DNA from: Pedosphaera sp.
GTDB taxonomy: Bacteria; Verrucomicrobiota; Verrucomicrobiia; Limisphaerales; Pedosphaeraceae
Direction of reading: 5' to 3'
NCBI GenBank assembly: GCA_028293465.1
Contig: JAQGOT010000086.1
Span: forward strand, 1-5,837
Length of the DNA: 5,837 nucleotides
Shown: piece by piece, positions 1 to 5,837 of the stretch
How positions within the stretch are numbered: the first letter of the stretch is position 1
Layout of the letters: every line of letters begins with the position of its first letter
Made by a program: the position numbers and the translations under genes
The notes under the pieces: generated by a model
The model's input: the letters and a program-made list of their open reading frames with translations, nothing else
Database searches by the model: none
What the model was told of the DNA's origin: nothing

Positions 1-695
1 GGCTGAGCGTCTTGACCGGCCAACAGCCCACCGTTCTGGTTGGTGAACTCAAGGAGCCGGCGCCGATGCCGGCGTTGCCCGCGTTGGTGGCGATCAGCAA
101 CCCGGAAGCGTTGCTGCGCCGCCGGCCGGATGTGCGGGCGGCTGAACGAACGCTGGCTGCGGCCACGGCGCGGATTGGGGTCGCCACAGCGGACCTGTTC
201 CCACGCGTCACGTTTAACGCCAACATCGCGCTCCAAGCGAGCACGCTTTCCGGGTTGGGCAAGGCGGGGGCCGACACCTGGTCTTTTGGGCCGAGCATTA
301 CGTGGGCCGCGCTTGATTATGGTCACGTGCGCGCGCGCATCCAGGCGAGCGATGCCCGCGCGGCGGGCGCGCTGGCGGCTTACGAGCAGACCGTGCTGAT
401 CACGCTGGAGGAAACGGAAAACGCGCTGGTGGACTTTGGCCGGGAACAGGTGCGGCGCGATTTCCTGAGCGAGTCGGTGCAAGCGAGCCAGGTCGCGGCA
501 ACGCTCGCCCGCCAGCGTTATGAGAACGGCGCGACGGACTTCCTGACCGTGCTGGATGCGGAACGTGTGTTGTATTCCGCGCAGGACCAGCTTGCTCAAA
601 GCCAGACACGCACCGGCACGGCGTTGGTGGCGGTTTACAAATCGCTCGGGGGCGGATGGGAAAGTGAAACCAACTCGCCGGCCGCCCAAAAGTGA
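1..695 (+). CDS. Outer-membrane efflux channel protein (NodT/TolC family), C-terminal part, 5' end outside window
   Basis: The visible part is about 230 residues of a trimeric outer-membrane factor that would connect an inner-membrane pump and a periplasmic adaptor to the outside. The reading frame is open to the left edge (codons from base 3, reading LSVLTGQQP), and this matches the LxxLxGQ segment in the middle of the family. The TTG at base 12 is therefore not a real start. Family hallmarks are clear: LLRRRPDVRAAE (bases 111-146), the following ARIGVATADLFPR segment, the second helical-hairpin repeat ending RYENGATDFLTVLDAERVLY (bases 516-575), and the closing YKSLGGGW (bases 636-659). The protein ends about 11 residues after that, as is normal. 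It is probably the last gene of an efflux operon to the left. The substrate cannot be read from this part. It converges on the next gene with a 23-base gap. Confidence 0.93.
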   Translation, partial: LSVLTGQQPTVLVGELKEPAPMPALPALVAISNPEALLRRRPDVRAAERTLAAATARIGVATADLFPRVTFNANIALQASTLSGLGKAGADTWSFGPSITWAALDYGHVRARIQASDARAAGALAAYEQTVLITLEETENALVDFGREQVRRDFLSESVQASQVAATLARQRYENGATDFLTVLDAERVLYSAQDQLAQSQTRTGTALVAVYKSLGGGWESETNSPAAQK

Positions 696-718
696 AGAAC
701 CTTTGCTGAGGAGCGGGT

Positions 719-1267
719 TTAAAACCGCAGCAGGGTGAATGGCGCGTCGAACCAGAGGCCGTTGAAATCAAATTGCAGGTTCGGCGGGTTCCACTCGCAA
801 TGGACCCAAAGCAACTCGTTTCGCGACTTCAGCAACCCGCAAAATTCCTCCAACATGCCCTCGTCCAACCCGATCAAAGTGTAACGGTCGCGACGCAACT
901 CCTCCTTGGCCATGGCCTGGAACAAATGCTCCGCGGCGGCGGGGGAGCGCCTGACAATCCAGATTTCCGATTCCGGAACTTTGACGGCAAGCTTGTTCAG
1001 CTTGTTGACGGTGCATTCGCCGCATTCGACCCAGAGTCTGGGGCGCAGTTGGTAATCCAATTGCACGAGGTCCGGCACAAACGGGATGCTGTCCATGTGC
1101 AGGTTGGTCTCGATTTGCAACCGCTCACGGAAAAAGATCACGTAGGCGAGGAACTTGAGCGCCACGTGGGTGATGCTTTCGGTTTCCTGCTGGCCGATGA
1201 TGATCTTGGGCGGCAAATCGCGCTGCCGGTCCTGGCTCCGCAGGTGGAAGCTATACTTGGCGCTCAT
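719..1267 (-). CDS. YaeQ-family protein (divergent), PD-(D/E)XK nuclease-like fold
   Basis: A 182-residue soluble protein with no signal peptide or membrane segment, about the length of E. coli YaeQ. From memory of that family, the match runs along the whole chain: an N-terminal beta region, a hydrophobic helix ending in FFRERLQIE (residues about 46-53, compare YADERLQF), PD at 65-66, the core LWVECGE (78-84, compare LWIELGLPDE), basic residues K89, K92 and K96, then a strand EIWIVRRS (101-108). PD followed by E-x-G is the motif layout that places YaeQ in the PD-(D/E)XK superfamily. The biochemical role of YaeQ is poorly established, so no reaction is assigned. The start at the CAT of 1265-1267 is the first ATG and gives a family-like N-terminus, but no Shine-Dalgarno precedes it. 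It lies 55 bases after the transpeptidase gene on the same strand and could be co-transcribed. Identity to classical YaeQ looks low. Confidence 0.72.
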   Translation of the reverse strand: MSAKYSFHLRSQDRQRDLPPKIIIGQQETESITHVALKFLAYVIFFRERLQIETNLHMDSIPFVPDLVQLDYQLRPRLWVECGECTVNKLNKLAVKVPESEIWIVRRSPAAAEHLFQAMAKEELRRDRYTLIGLDEGMLEEFCGLLKSRNELLWVHCEWNPPNLQFDFNGLWFDAPFTLLRF

Positions 1268-1322
1268 GGAAAGGTCGGATTCCGAAGGTGAATCGCCCGG
1301 TCGATCCGCTTTTCAAAACGCC

Positions 1323-2441
1323 TCATTCCACAACATAGACCGGCGTGCCGACGGTGACGAGGCGCAACAGATATTCCGCGTTCCAATTTGCGAGCCGAAA
1401 GCAGCCGTGCGATTCGGTCCGGCCGACTTCCTCGGGGCGGGGCGTGCCATGAATGCCGTAGCCGGGTTTATCCAGTCCGATCCAAGCGACGCCTACGGGG
1501 TTGTTGGGACCGGGGGGGAGAATAAGTTTCCGTTTTAATTCCTGGGCCTCCGGCGATTCGGGGAAAACATCCGGATCGAACGTGTAATTGGGATGCGGCG
1601 CGACGACCGCGACGTGCAACTGGCCCACGGGCCGCTTCTCCACCCGGCGGGCAATGCTGCAAGGAAAATGCGCGAGGAGATTGGTGTCGGTATCGAAGGC
1701 TTCGAGCGTTTTGGCGGTCAGATGGATGACTACGAAAGCGGCCTTGCTGTCCGGCTCCGGGTAGGAAGCGTTTGGCACCTGCACGGTGGTGCCGGCAATC
1801 ATATTGGTCCAATTCACGCCGGGATTTAAGCGGCGGAGAAAGTTGGGGTGGGCGAAGCTTTTTTCCGCGACCAATTCCAGGATGTTCTCGTAATCCAAGG
1901 CGGTTTGTTGGGATTTGCCCAGCCAGGTGGAAGCGATCGGTTGCAGGCGGGCGAGGTCGTCGGATGTGATGGTATAGGTGGTGTAAGGTGATTCGGCCAA
2001 TTGCAGTTTTTCTTTCGTCAGCGCATCGAGTTCGCCGGTGGGAGGCAGGTGTTCCAATCGCTGGAAGGCGGCCAGCGCCGCGCGGGTTTGGGAGCCGGTC
2101 ACGCCATCGAGGGAGCCGGAGGAAATGCCCTGGTCAACCAGAGCCAACTGGGCTTCAAACAGGTTCTGGACGGGGCGCGGCCACGAGTTGCCCGGAGGAA
2201 CGCTCGCGGGTGGAACCACCGGCCGATTTGCGGGAAGGGCGGGGGGAGGGACTGCGGGAATGATCACCGCAGGCGCAGCGGGCGGGAGTGGTTTCGCCGC
2301 AATCGGTGGGACGGCTTTGGGTTTGGCGGTGCGGCGCTTGGTCTGGCCCGAGGACCACCAGAGCCACACCAGAAGAACCGCGAGCGCCACGGTCAGGAGA
2401 CCGTAAATAATGTTCGATGATGATCGTCGTGAGCGGGCCAT
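1323..2441 (-). CDS. Membrane-anchored L,D-transpeptidase (YkuD domain) with peptidoglycan-binding domain
   Basis: A 372-residue predicted periplasmic enzyme that would form L,D cross-links in peptidoglycan or attach proteins to it. Order of parts: a short basic N-terminus, one membrane segment (residues about 11-30) with no clear cleavage site, hence a likely anchor; a Pro/Ala-rich linker (about 38-90); a PG_binding_1-type repeat (about 93-147, with GSLDGVTGSQTRAALAAFQ); a segment ending LNPGVNW..IAGTTVQVPN that resembles the tail of a LysM-like region (about 183-224); and the YkuD catalytic domain (about 234-372). The active site is complete: HGTPRP at 331-336 and SHGCFRL at 344-350, with catalytic Cys347, His345 and Arg349. 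The chain stops after VYVVE, the usual end of the YkuD barrel. The ATG at 2439-2441 has no Shine-Dalgarno upstream. It follows the channel gene on the same strand after 131 bases. Whether it makes 3-3 cross-links or anchors a lipoprotein cannot be told. Confidence 0.93.
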   Translation of the reverse strand: MARSRRSSSNIIYGLLTVALAVLLVWLWWSSGQTKRRTAKPKAVPPIAAKPLPPAAPAVIIPAVPPPALPANRPVVPPASVPPGNSWPRPVQNLFEAQLALVDQGISSGSLDGVTGSQTRAALAAFQRLEHLPPTGELDALTKEKLQLAESPYTTYTITSDDLARLQPIASTWLGKSQQTALDYENILELVAEKSFAHPNFLRRLNPGVNWTNMIAGTTVQVPNASYPEPDSKAAFVVIHLTAKTLEAFDTDTNLLAHFPCSIARRVEKRPVGQLHVAVVAPHPNYTFDPDVFPESPEAQELKRKLILPPGPNNPVGVAWIGLDKPGYGIHGTPRPEEVGRTESHGCFRLANWNAEYLLRLVTVGTPVYVVE

Positions 2442-2572
2442 TTAAAATTTTGTGCGGTGGTGCAAAAAGCACTTTAGCCACAGATTCAACACAGATGAAA
2501 CAGGGAAATGAAGGTTCAGAGCCGCTGCTCCATCAAGATTATTCAGCAACTGGCATCCGCGGCTAAAATTGT
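2442..2572. other. Intergenic region between channel and transpeptidase genes, likely holding the transpeptidase promoter
   Basis: 131 bases between two minus-strand genes. It holds the short tandem repeat described separately and a weak hairpin, GTGC-AAAAA-GCAC at 2460-2472, with only a four-base-pair stem. No convincing -35/-10 pair was found on the minus strand, and no strong terminator after the channel gene, so read-through from the channel gene cannot be excluded. The base composition is visibly more AT-rich than the flanking genes. Confidence 0.4.
2479..2511 (+). repeat. Short degenerate tandem repeat, 11-base period (CACAGATnnAA type)
   Basis: Three consecutive 11-base units can be read: CACAGATTCAA (2479-2489), CACAGATGAAA (2490-2500) and a decayed third, CAGGGAAATGA (2501-2511). 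The first two differ at two positions. The preceding bases give CCACAGAT. From memory, CCACAGATnACACAGATG-like strings occur as dispersed intergenic repeats in several bacterial phyla including Verrucomicrobiota. This copy looks like a degraded member of such a family. It lies upstream of the transpeptidase gene. No function can be read from the sequence. Confidence 0.5.
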
Positions 2573-4111
2573 TTACAGCTCAAAGAACGCGCGCAATTTG
2601 TCACCGAAAGTGGCTTCGTATTGGGTTTGTTTGGCGGCGACGACGCTGGGTTGGGTGTTGGCGGCGACGATGCCTTCGATCTCCAACTGCCGGCGAGCCA
2701 GCAACTCGCTGAGTTTATTCAGCAAATCAGGATTTTCCTTGAGACTTTGGGCGATCACCGGTTTGCCGATCTCCACCACCTCACAATCGATTTGGGCGAT
2801 GATCGTGGCGTTGCGCCGTTCCCCGGTCAGCAGGGACATCTCACCAAAGCAATCGCCGGAACTCAGCGAGGCGACATGCATGGGAGAGTCGTTCCTTTTG
2901 ACCACGACGTTGGCTTCGCCGTTTACCAGGATGAACATGGACTCGCCTTGATCCCCTTGCTGGATGAGTGTCTCGCCGGTCCCGAAATGGACCACCCGCC
3001 CGCGGGGGAGCAGGGCGTCAAGTTGATTATCATTAAGGCATTTGAAGAGCGGTTGCTGGCGCAGCATGATGCGCGCGACGGACTGCACCTCCTGCTGTTT
3101 GTTCCGCGCGGGGCGTTCGAGTTGCACCGTGCGAACGGGATACGGAATTTTAATGCCGTGGCGTTGAAGTCCGTACCAAATGTTGGTGCGGATGGCGTCA
3201 CAGATGTCGGGATATTGGCTGTGGTCACTCATCCAAAATTTGATTTCATACTCGACGGCGGAATCCGCGAAATTCTTCAGATAAACCTTGGGCTTGGGTT
3301 CAGGCGCAACGCCCTTGGCATTGACCATGGCGTGGAGGAGGACACCTTTCACCCGGGTGGGCGGTGCTGCGTAATCGATGCTGACCGGGATGCGCATGGC
3401 ATGCAAGCGGCTGGGCAGATTCAGATTGACGATCGTCTGCTTGGCGAGGTCGCGGTTGGGGATTTCGATGGAGATCTCGTCCACCGTCCGCAGCCGGGTC
3501 GAGCGCCAATTAACCTCGATGACTTCCGCGTAACGGTTCTCCACGAAGAGCCAGTCGCCATGCTGGAACGGCTTGCCGACCTGCAGCGCGACCCCGGCGA
3601 TGATGTTTCCCATCAGGTCCTGCATGGCCAAGCCGATGACAACGGCGGCAATTCCGGGCGCGATGAGGAGGCCTTTGATGGTCTGGCCATAACCGAGGTC
3701 GAGCACCAGAAACAGGGCGATTATCAATATGGCCAGGCGAGCGACTTCACTCAGGAACTTCGGAACCTTGACCCGGTGCCGTTGCTGGAAATAGAGCTCC
3801 CATATGTAGCGGTCAACCAAAGCGATGAGGAAAATTGCTCCCAGAATCGCGGTGAAGGAGCCGACTTCGCGGAAATGAGGGAAGGTCACTTCCAACAGCC
3901 TGGCGGGGAGGCAAATCGCAAGTCCGAGGGCGAAGAGGTGGTAAAGGTAGCCAAGCCGGACGCCGTGGCGGCGTTTCAAACGGCGGCCCAACACGACCAT
4001 CAGGCAATACAGCCCCGGCACGGAGAGGACCAGGAGCAGGTCGCGATACCCCGCAGGCAGGAAGTTCGACGCGGTTGCCAGATCGTTTGCGCTTGTTGGT
4101 AGCTCACCCAT
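2573..4111 (-). CDS. MscS-family ion channel with C-terminal cyclic-nucleotide-binding domain (bCNG-type)
   Basis: A 512-residue inner-membrane channel. Hydrophobic segments lie at about 22-42, 53-74, 85-105 and 122-141, followed by the MscS pore helix region (about 147-178, with IAAVVIGLAMQDLMGNIIAG). Next come the MscS beta domain (GKPFQHGDWLFVEN at 179-192 and IPNRDLAKQTIVN at 217-229) and the alpha/beta C-domain to about 330. After a linker, residues about 350-475 form a cyclic-nucleotide-binding domain: the GDQGESMFILVNGEANV strand region (386-402) and a phosphate-binding cassette FGEMSLLTGERRNAT (422-436). The conserved Glu424 and Arg433 are retained; Asn434 replaces the more usual Ser. 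This architecture is the known bacterial cyclic-nucleotide-gated channel branch of MscS, in which the ligand rather than membrane tension is thought to gate the pore. That gating, and cAMP as ligand, are family knowledge and are not shown here. The start at 4109-4111 gives a complete protein but has no Shine-Dalgarno. A 35-residue tail follows the domain. Confidence 0.93.
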   Translation of the reverse strand: MGELPTSANDLATASNFLPAGYRDLLLVLSVPGLYCLMVVLGRRLKRRHGVRLGYLYHLFALGLAICLPARLLEVTFPHFREVGSFTAILGAIFLIALVDRYIWELYFQQRHRVKVPKFLSEVARLAILIIALFLVLDLGYGQTIKGLLIAPGIAAVVIGLAMQDLMGNIIAGVALQVGKPFQHGDWLFVENRYAEVIEVNWRSTRLRTVDEISIEIPNRDLAKQTIVNLNLPSRLHAMRIPVSIDYAAPPTRVKGVLLHAMVNAKGVAPEPKPKVYLKNFADSAVEYEIKFWMSDHSQYPDICDAIRTNIWYGLQRHGIKIPYPVRTVQLERPARNKQQEVQSVARIMLRQQPLFKCLNDNQLDALLPRGRVVHFGTGETLIQQGDQGESMFILVNGEANVVVKRNDSPMHVASLSSGDCFGEMSLLTGERRNATIIAQIDCEVVEIGKPVIAQSLKENPDLLNKLSELLARRQLEIEGIVAANTQPSVVAAKQTQYEATFGDKLRAFFEL

Positions 4112-4252
4112 GGGGGCGAGGGTAATAGGAAGCCGGCCCGGCTACAAGCGTTTGCCGGGGCCGGATTGATTTGATCTGGTATTTGCTTGAAAGTCCTGCA
4201 AAAGCAGGGAGACTCAATTCACCAACAAAGGAAACTCATTCAACCTGAAAAT
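4112..4252. promoter_or_regulatory. Divergent intergenic region (channel gene leftward, secreted-protein gene rightward)
   Basis: 141 bases separate the two divergent start codons, so promoters for both genes are expected here. I could not identify a convincing -35/-10 pair on either strand. A small perfect hairpin, CCTGC-AAAA-GCAGG, lies at about 4195-4208 in the likely leader of the rightward gene. It has no T-tract and does not overlap the ribosome-binding region. An in-frame TTG at 4187 opens the rightward frame earlier, but would put 22 polar residues before the signal peptide, so it is not preferred. Confidence 0.4.
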
Positions 4253-4684
4253 ATGAAAAAATATCTATCCGTCAGCCTGGTTACGCTCTCGTTGCTCGTC
4301 GTGTCCGCGGCCTCCGCCCTGGCAGGTGAGTTGCAGGACCTGGCCGGCAAATGGTCGGTGAAAAAAACGAACGAGAACGGGCAGGCTTACTCGCAGGTGG
4401 TGGAACTCAAAAAGGAGAAGTTTGTCTTTAAAATGGTCGGCAGTGAGGGGAAGACTTTTCTCCACGCGGAAGGGGATGTGAAATTGGAAAAGTTGGGCCC
4501 GTTCAAATCGATCAAGTTCTTCAACATCAAGGCCGGCGCGTCCGCGGATGAGCTGGAATCGGTGGACGACGACCGCACCTCGATCTACACGTTGGAAGGC
4601 AGCACGATCACCCTGGCGTCGAATTTCGACAAGGAGCGGGATAAAGGTCCTAGCATCGAAGTTTATACGAAGGCTGAAAAGTAG
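4253..4684 (+). CDS. Small secreted protein, possibly lipocalin-like / TIGR03067-like
   Basis: 143 residues from the ATG at 4253. This start is chosen because it begins a textbook signal peptide: MKK, a hydrophobic core (YLSVSLVTLSLLVVSAAS), then an ALA-G cleavage site after residue 25 or so. The mature part of about 118 residues is Lys/Glu-rich, with no cysteine and no further membrane segment. It opens with ELQDLAGKWSVKKTNENGQ and has SIYTLEGSTITLAS near the end. This layout recalls the small beta-rich proteins that begin LqGtWkv and end with a GxYxLdGdtL strand (TIGR03067-like or lipocalin-like), common in Planctomycetota and Verrucomicrobiota. The match is by eye and weak, so function is unknown. 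A periplasmic or surface location is well supported. It precedes the sigma factor gene by 149 bases on the same strand. AAAGGAAA lies too far upstream of the ATG to be an ordinary ribosome-binding site. Confidence 0.82.
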   Translation: MKKYLSVSLVTLSLLVVSAASALAGELQDLAGKWSVKKTNENGQAYSQVVELKKEKFVFKMVGSEGKTFLHAEGDVKLEKLGPFKSIKFFNIKAGASADELESVDDDRTSIYTLEGSTITLASNFDKERDKGPSIEVYTKAEK

Positions 4685-4833
4685 GGCTTGGCGGTACGAC
4701 GGCGCAGCGGCCGATTCTCAGATGGGCAAAAAAACCGAGTGGGTGGCCATTTGGATCCCGCCCCGGTTCCGCAGGGGGTTGACGTTGGGTCCATTGTTTT
4801 TTGTCCGGTTTTGGAGACCGCGACGATATACCT
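4685..4833. other. Intergenic region before the sigma factor gene
   Basis: 149 bases with no gene I can support. TTGACG at 4779-4784 resembles a -35 box, but nothing like a -10 box lies 16-18 bases further on. TTGTCC (4801-4806) and GATATA (4825-4830) are 18 bases apart, but a start there would leave almost no leader before the ATG at 4834. No rho-independent terminator for the secreted-protein gene was found, so co-transcription with the sigma gene is possible. Confidence 0.35.
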
Positions 4834-5837
4834 ATGGAAATGAACGAGACCGATTTGGAACTGCTCGCGCGATACACCCGGCATCAGGCGGAGGATGCGT
4901 TTGCCCAAATCGTCCGTCGCCACCTTGACCTCGTCTTTTCCGCCGCGCTGCGGCAGGTCCGCTCCCCGCACCTTGCCGAGGAAGTCGCCCAATCCGCATT
5001 CACTGATCTTGCGCGGGAGGCGCACCGCCTCGCAACCAACACCAACCTGACGGCGTGGCTGTATCAAGTCACCCGCCGCACGGCCATTGATGCCATCCGG
5101 CGGGAAGCGCGCCGTCAGGTGCGCGAGCAAGTCGCCTATGACCTCGCTGTGATGAACACCACCGCCGCTGACTGGACGCATATCGAACCGGTTCTGGACG
5201 AAGCGATGCAGGCGCTGGATGACGCCGAGCGTACCGCCGTTCTGTTGCGTTATTTCGAAAACAAATCGCTGCGCGATGTTGGTCAAACGCTCGGCACGAG
5301 CGAAGACGCGGCCAGGAAGCGCGTATGCCGCGCCGTCGAACGATTGCGCGAATTCTTTGCCAAACGCGGTGTCACTCTCCGCGCGAGCGGACTCGTTGTA
5401 TTCATCTCCGCGAACGCCGTCCAAGCCGCGCCCAGTGGATTGGCGGCAACACTCTCCAGTGCGGCTTTGATGAGCACCGTAGCAGCAGGTACCGGAACGC
5501 TAACCCTTTTAAAATCCATGGCCATGACCAAACTTAAAGTCGGGGTGATCAGCGCGCTGGTGGTCGCCGGTGTGGTGACAACAGTGGTGATCCAACACCA
5601 AGCCCAGGCCAAACTCCACGCTGCGGGGGCGAAATTGCGGCAGCAGAGGGAGCAATTGGCGGAATCGCAGGCGGAGCAGAAGCGGCTATTAAATCTGGCG
5701 ATGCAGCCAAGGAGCCCACACCCGAACACTCCTGACGAGCTGGAGAAGCTGCGTGCGGAGGCCACGACGCTCCGAGAGCAGGCGGACGCATTAACCCACC
5801 TGCAGCAGGAAGAGCGCAGACTGCAAGCCTTGCTGAC
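4834..5837 (+). CDS. ECF-type sigma-70 factor with C-terminal membrane segment and coiled coil, 3' end outside window
   Basis: 334 residues are visible with no stop before the window edge. Residues about 20-95 are sigma region 2, including HLAEEVAQSAFTDLA (46-60) and the region 2.3/2.4 stretch LTAWLYQVTRRTAIDAIRR (72-90). Region 3 is absent, as in ECF factors. Residues about 120-172 are region 4 (LDDAERTAVLLRYFENKSL), with a helix-turn-helix around LRDVGQTLGTSEDAARKRV. The chain continues well past a normal ECF length of about 180-200 residues. A small-residue hydrophobic stretch (about 186-225, containing ANAVQAAPSGLAAT) is followed by a predicted membrane helix (about 234-253) and then a Gln/Glu/Leu-rich coiled coil (256-334), broken by a Pro-rich patch at 291-300. 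The tail probably crosses the membrane and places the coiled coil in the periplasm. Two starts are possible, ATG at 4834 or 4840, and neither has a Shine-Dalgarno. No anti-sigma gene is visible beside it. Confidence 0.92.
   Translation, partial: MEMNETDLELLARYTRHQAEDAFAQIVRRHLDLVFSAALRQVRSPHLAEEVAQSAFTDLAREAHRLATNTNLTAWLYQVTRRTAIDAIRREARRQVREQVAYDLAVMNTTAADWTHIEPVLDEAMQALDDAERTAVLLRYFENKSLRDVGQTLGTSEDAARKRVCRAVERLREFFAKRGVTLRASGLVVFISANAVQAAPSGLAATLSSAALMSTVAAGTGTLTLLKSMAMTKLKVGVISALVVAGVVTTVVIQHQAQAKLHAAGAKLRQQREQLAESQAEQKRLLNLAMQPRSPHPNTPDELEKLRAEATTLREQADALTHLQQEERRLQALL

Noticed and set aside
12..695. The TTG at base 12 as the true start of the efflux protein.
   Set aside because: The frame stays open to the window edge, and the codons before it fit the LxxLxGQ segment from the middle of the family, so the gene is truncated by the window, not short.
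713..728. Inverted repeat GCGG-GTTTAAAA-CCGC at the junction of the two convergent genes, as a bidirectional terminator.
   Set aside because: The stem is four base pairs plus a mismatch and an AT core, and there is no T-tract on either side. Too weak to call a terminator.
1275..1285. Palindrome TCGGATTCCGA just upstream of the YaeQ-like start, as an operator.
   Set aside because: The five-base arms are short enough to occur by chance in GC-rich DNA, and no second copy was seen in the window.
773..1291. A 172-codon plus-strand open frame antisense to the YaeQ-like gene.
   Set aside because: No family resemblance, while the minus-strand protein matches YaeQ in length and motif order.
2621..4102. 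A 493-codon open frame on the plus strand, antisense to nearly the whole channel gene.
   Set aside because: The translation shows no recognisable domain and is rich in Asp, Gly, His and Gln, as expected from the reverse complement of a GC-rich gene. The minus-strand frame has unambiguous MscS and cyclic-nucleotide-binding motifs throughout.
4779..4830. TTGACG (4779-4784) or TTGTCC/GATATA (4801-4830) as the sigma gene promoter.
   Set aside because: The first has no -10 box at proper spacing. The second has a poor -35 and would place the transcription start at the ATG itself.
4722..4928. A small plus-strand frame beginning ATGGGC in the gap before the sigma gene.
   Set aside because: It runs about 95 bases into the sigma coding sequence in another frame, is Arg/Pro-rich with no signal or motif, and has no ribosome-binding site.
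4663..5424. A 253-codon minus-strand open frame antisense to the sigma factor.
   Set aside because: It overlaps sigma regions 2 and 4, which are certain on the plus strand, and its own translation shows no domain.

Overview
The window reads as a GC-rich chromosomal segment of a Gram-negative bacterium, most likely a soil or freshwater Verrucomicrobiota of the Pedosphaera type. This placement is inference from three things: an outer-membrane efflux channel, an ECF sigma factor with a C-terminal membrane-anchored coiled-coil tail of a style I associate with Verrucomicrobiota and Planctomycetota, and the lack of a well-placed Shine-Dalgarno sequence at all five start codons visible here. No rRNA, tRNA, CRISPR array, insertion sequence, phage gene or integrase was seen.

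Layout. 1-695 (+) is the 3' part of a NodT/TolC-type outer-membrane efflux protein, probably the last gene of an efflux operon lying to the left. It converges on a three-gene minus-strand block. Read in transcription order, that block is: a MscS-type channel fused to a cyclic-nucleotide-binding domain (4111-2573), a membrane-anchored L,D-transpeptidase with a peptidoglycan-binding domain (2441-1323), and a divergent YaeQ-family protein with a PD-(D/E)XK-like core (1267-719). A 141-base divergent intergenic region separates the channel gene from a small plus-strand secreted protein (4253-4684). After 149 bases comes an ECF sigma factor (4834 to the window edge), truncated at its C-terminus.

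How the genes may relate. Four of the six products are expected to work in the envelope: efflux channel, ion channel, peptidoglycan cross-linker and exported small protein. The sigma factor carries its own predicted membrane segment, which suggests direct envelope sensing. A shared envelope-stress or osmotic role is possible, but it rests only on proximity. The transpeptidase and YaeQ-like genes (55-base gap) could share a transcript. The 131-base gap between the channel and the transpeptidase holds a short degenerate tandem repeat.

The two most interesting items are the cyclic-nucleotide-binding MscS channel and the membrane-anchored sigma factor. Neither family is new to biology, and I see no clearly undescribed multi-gene system in this window.
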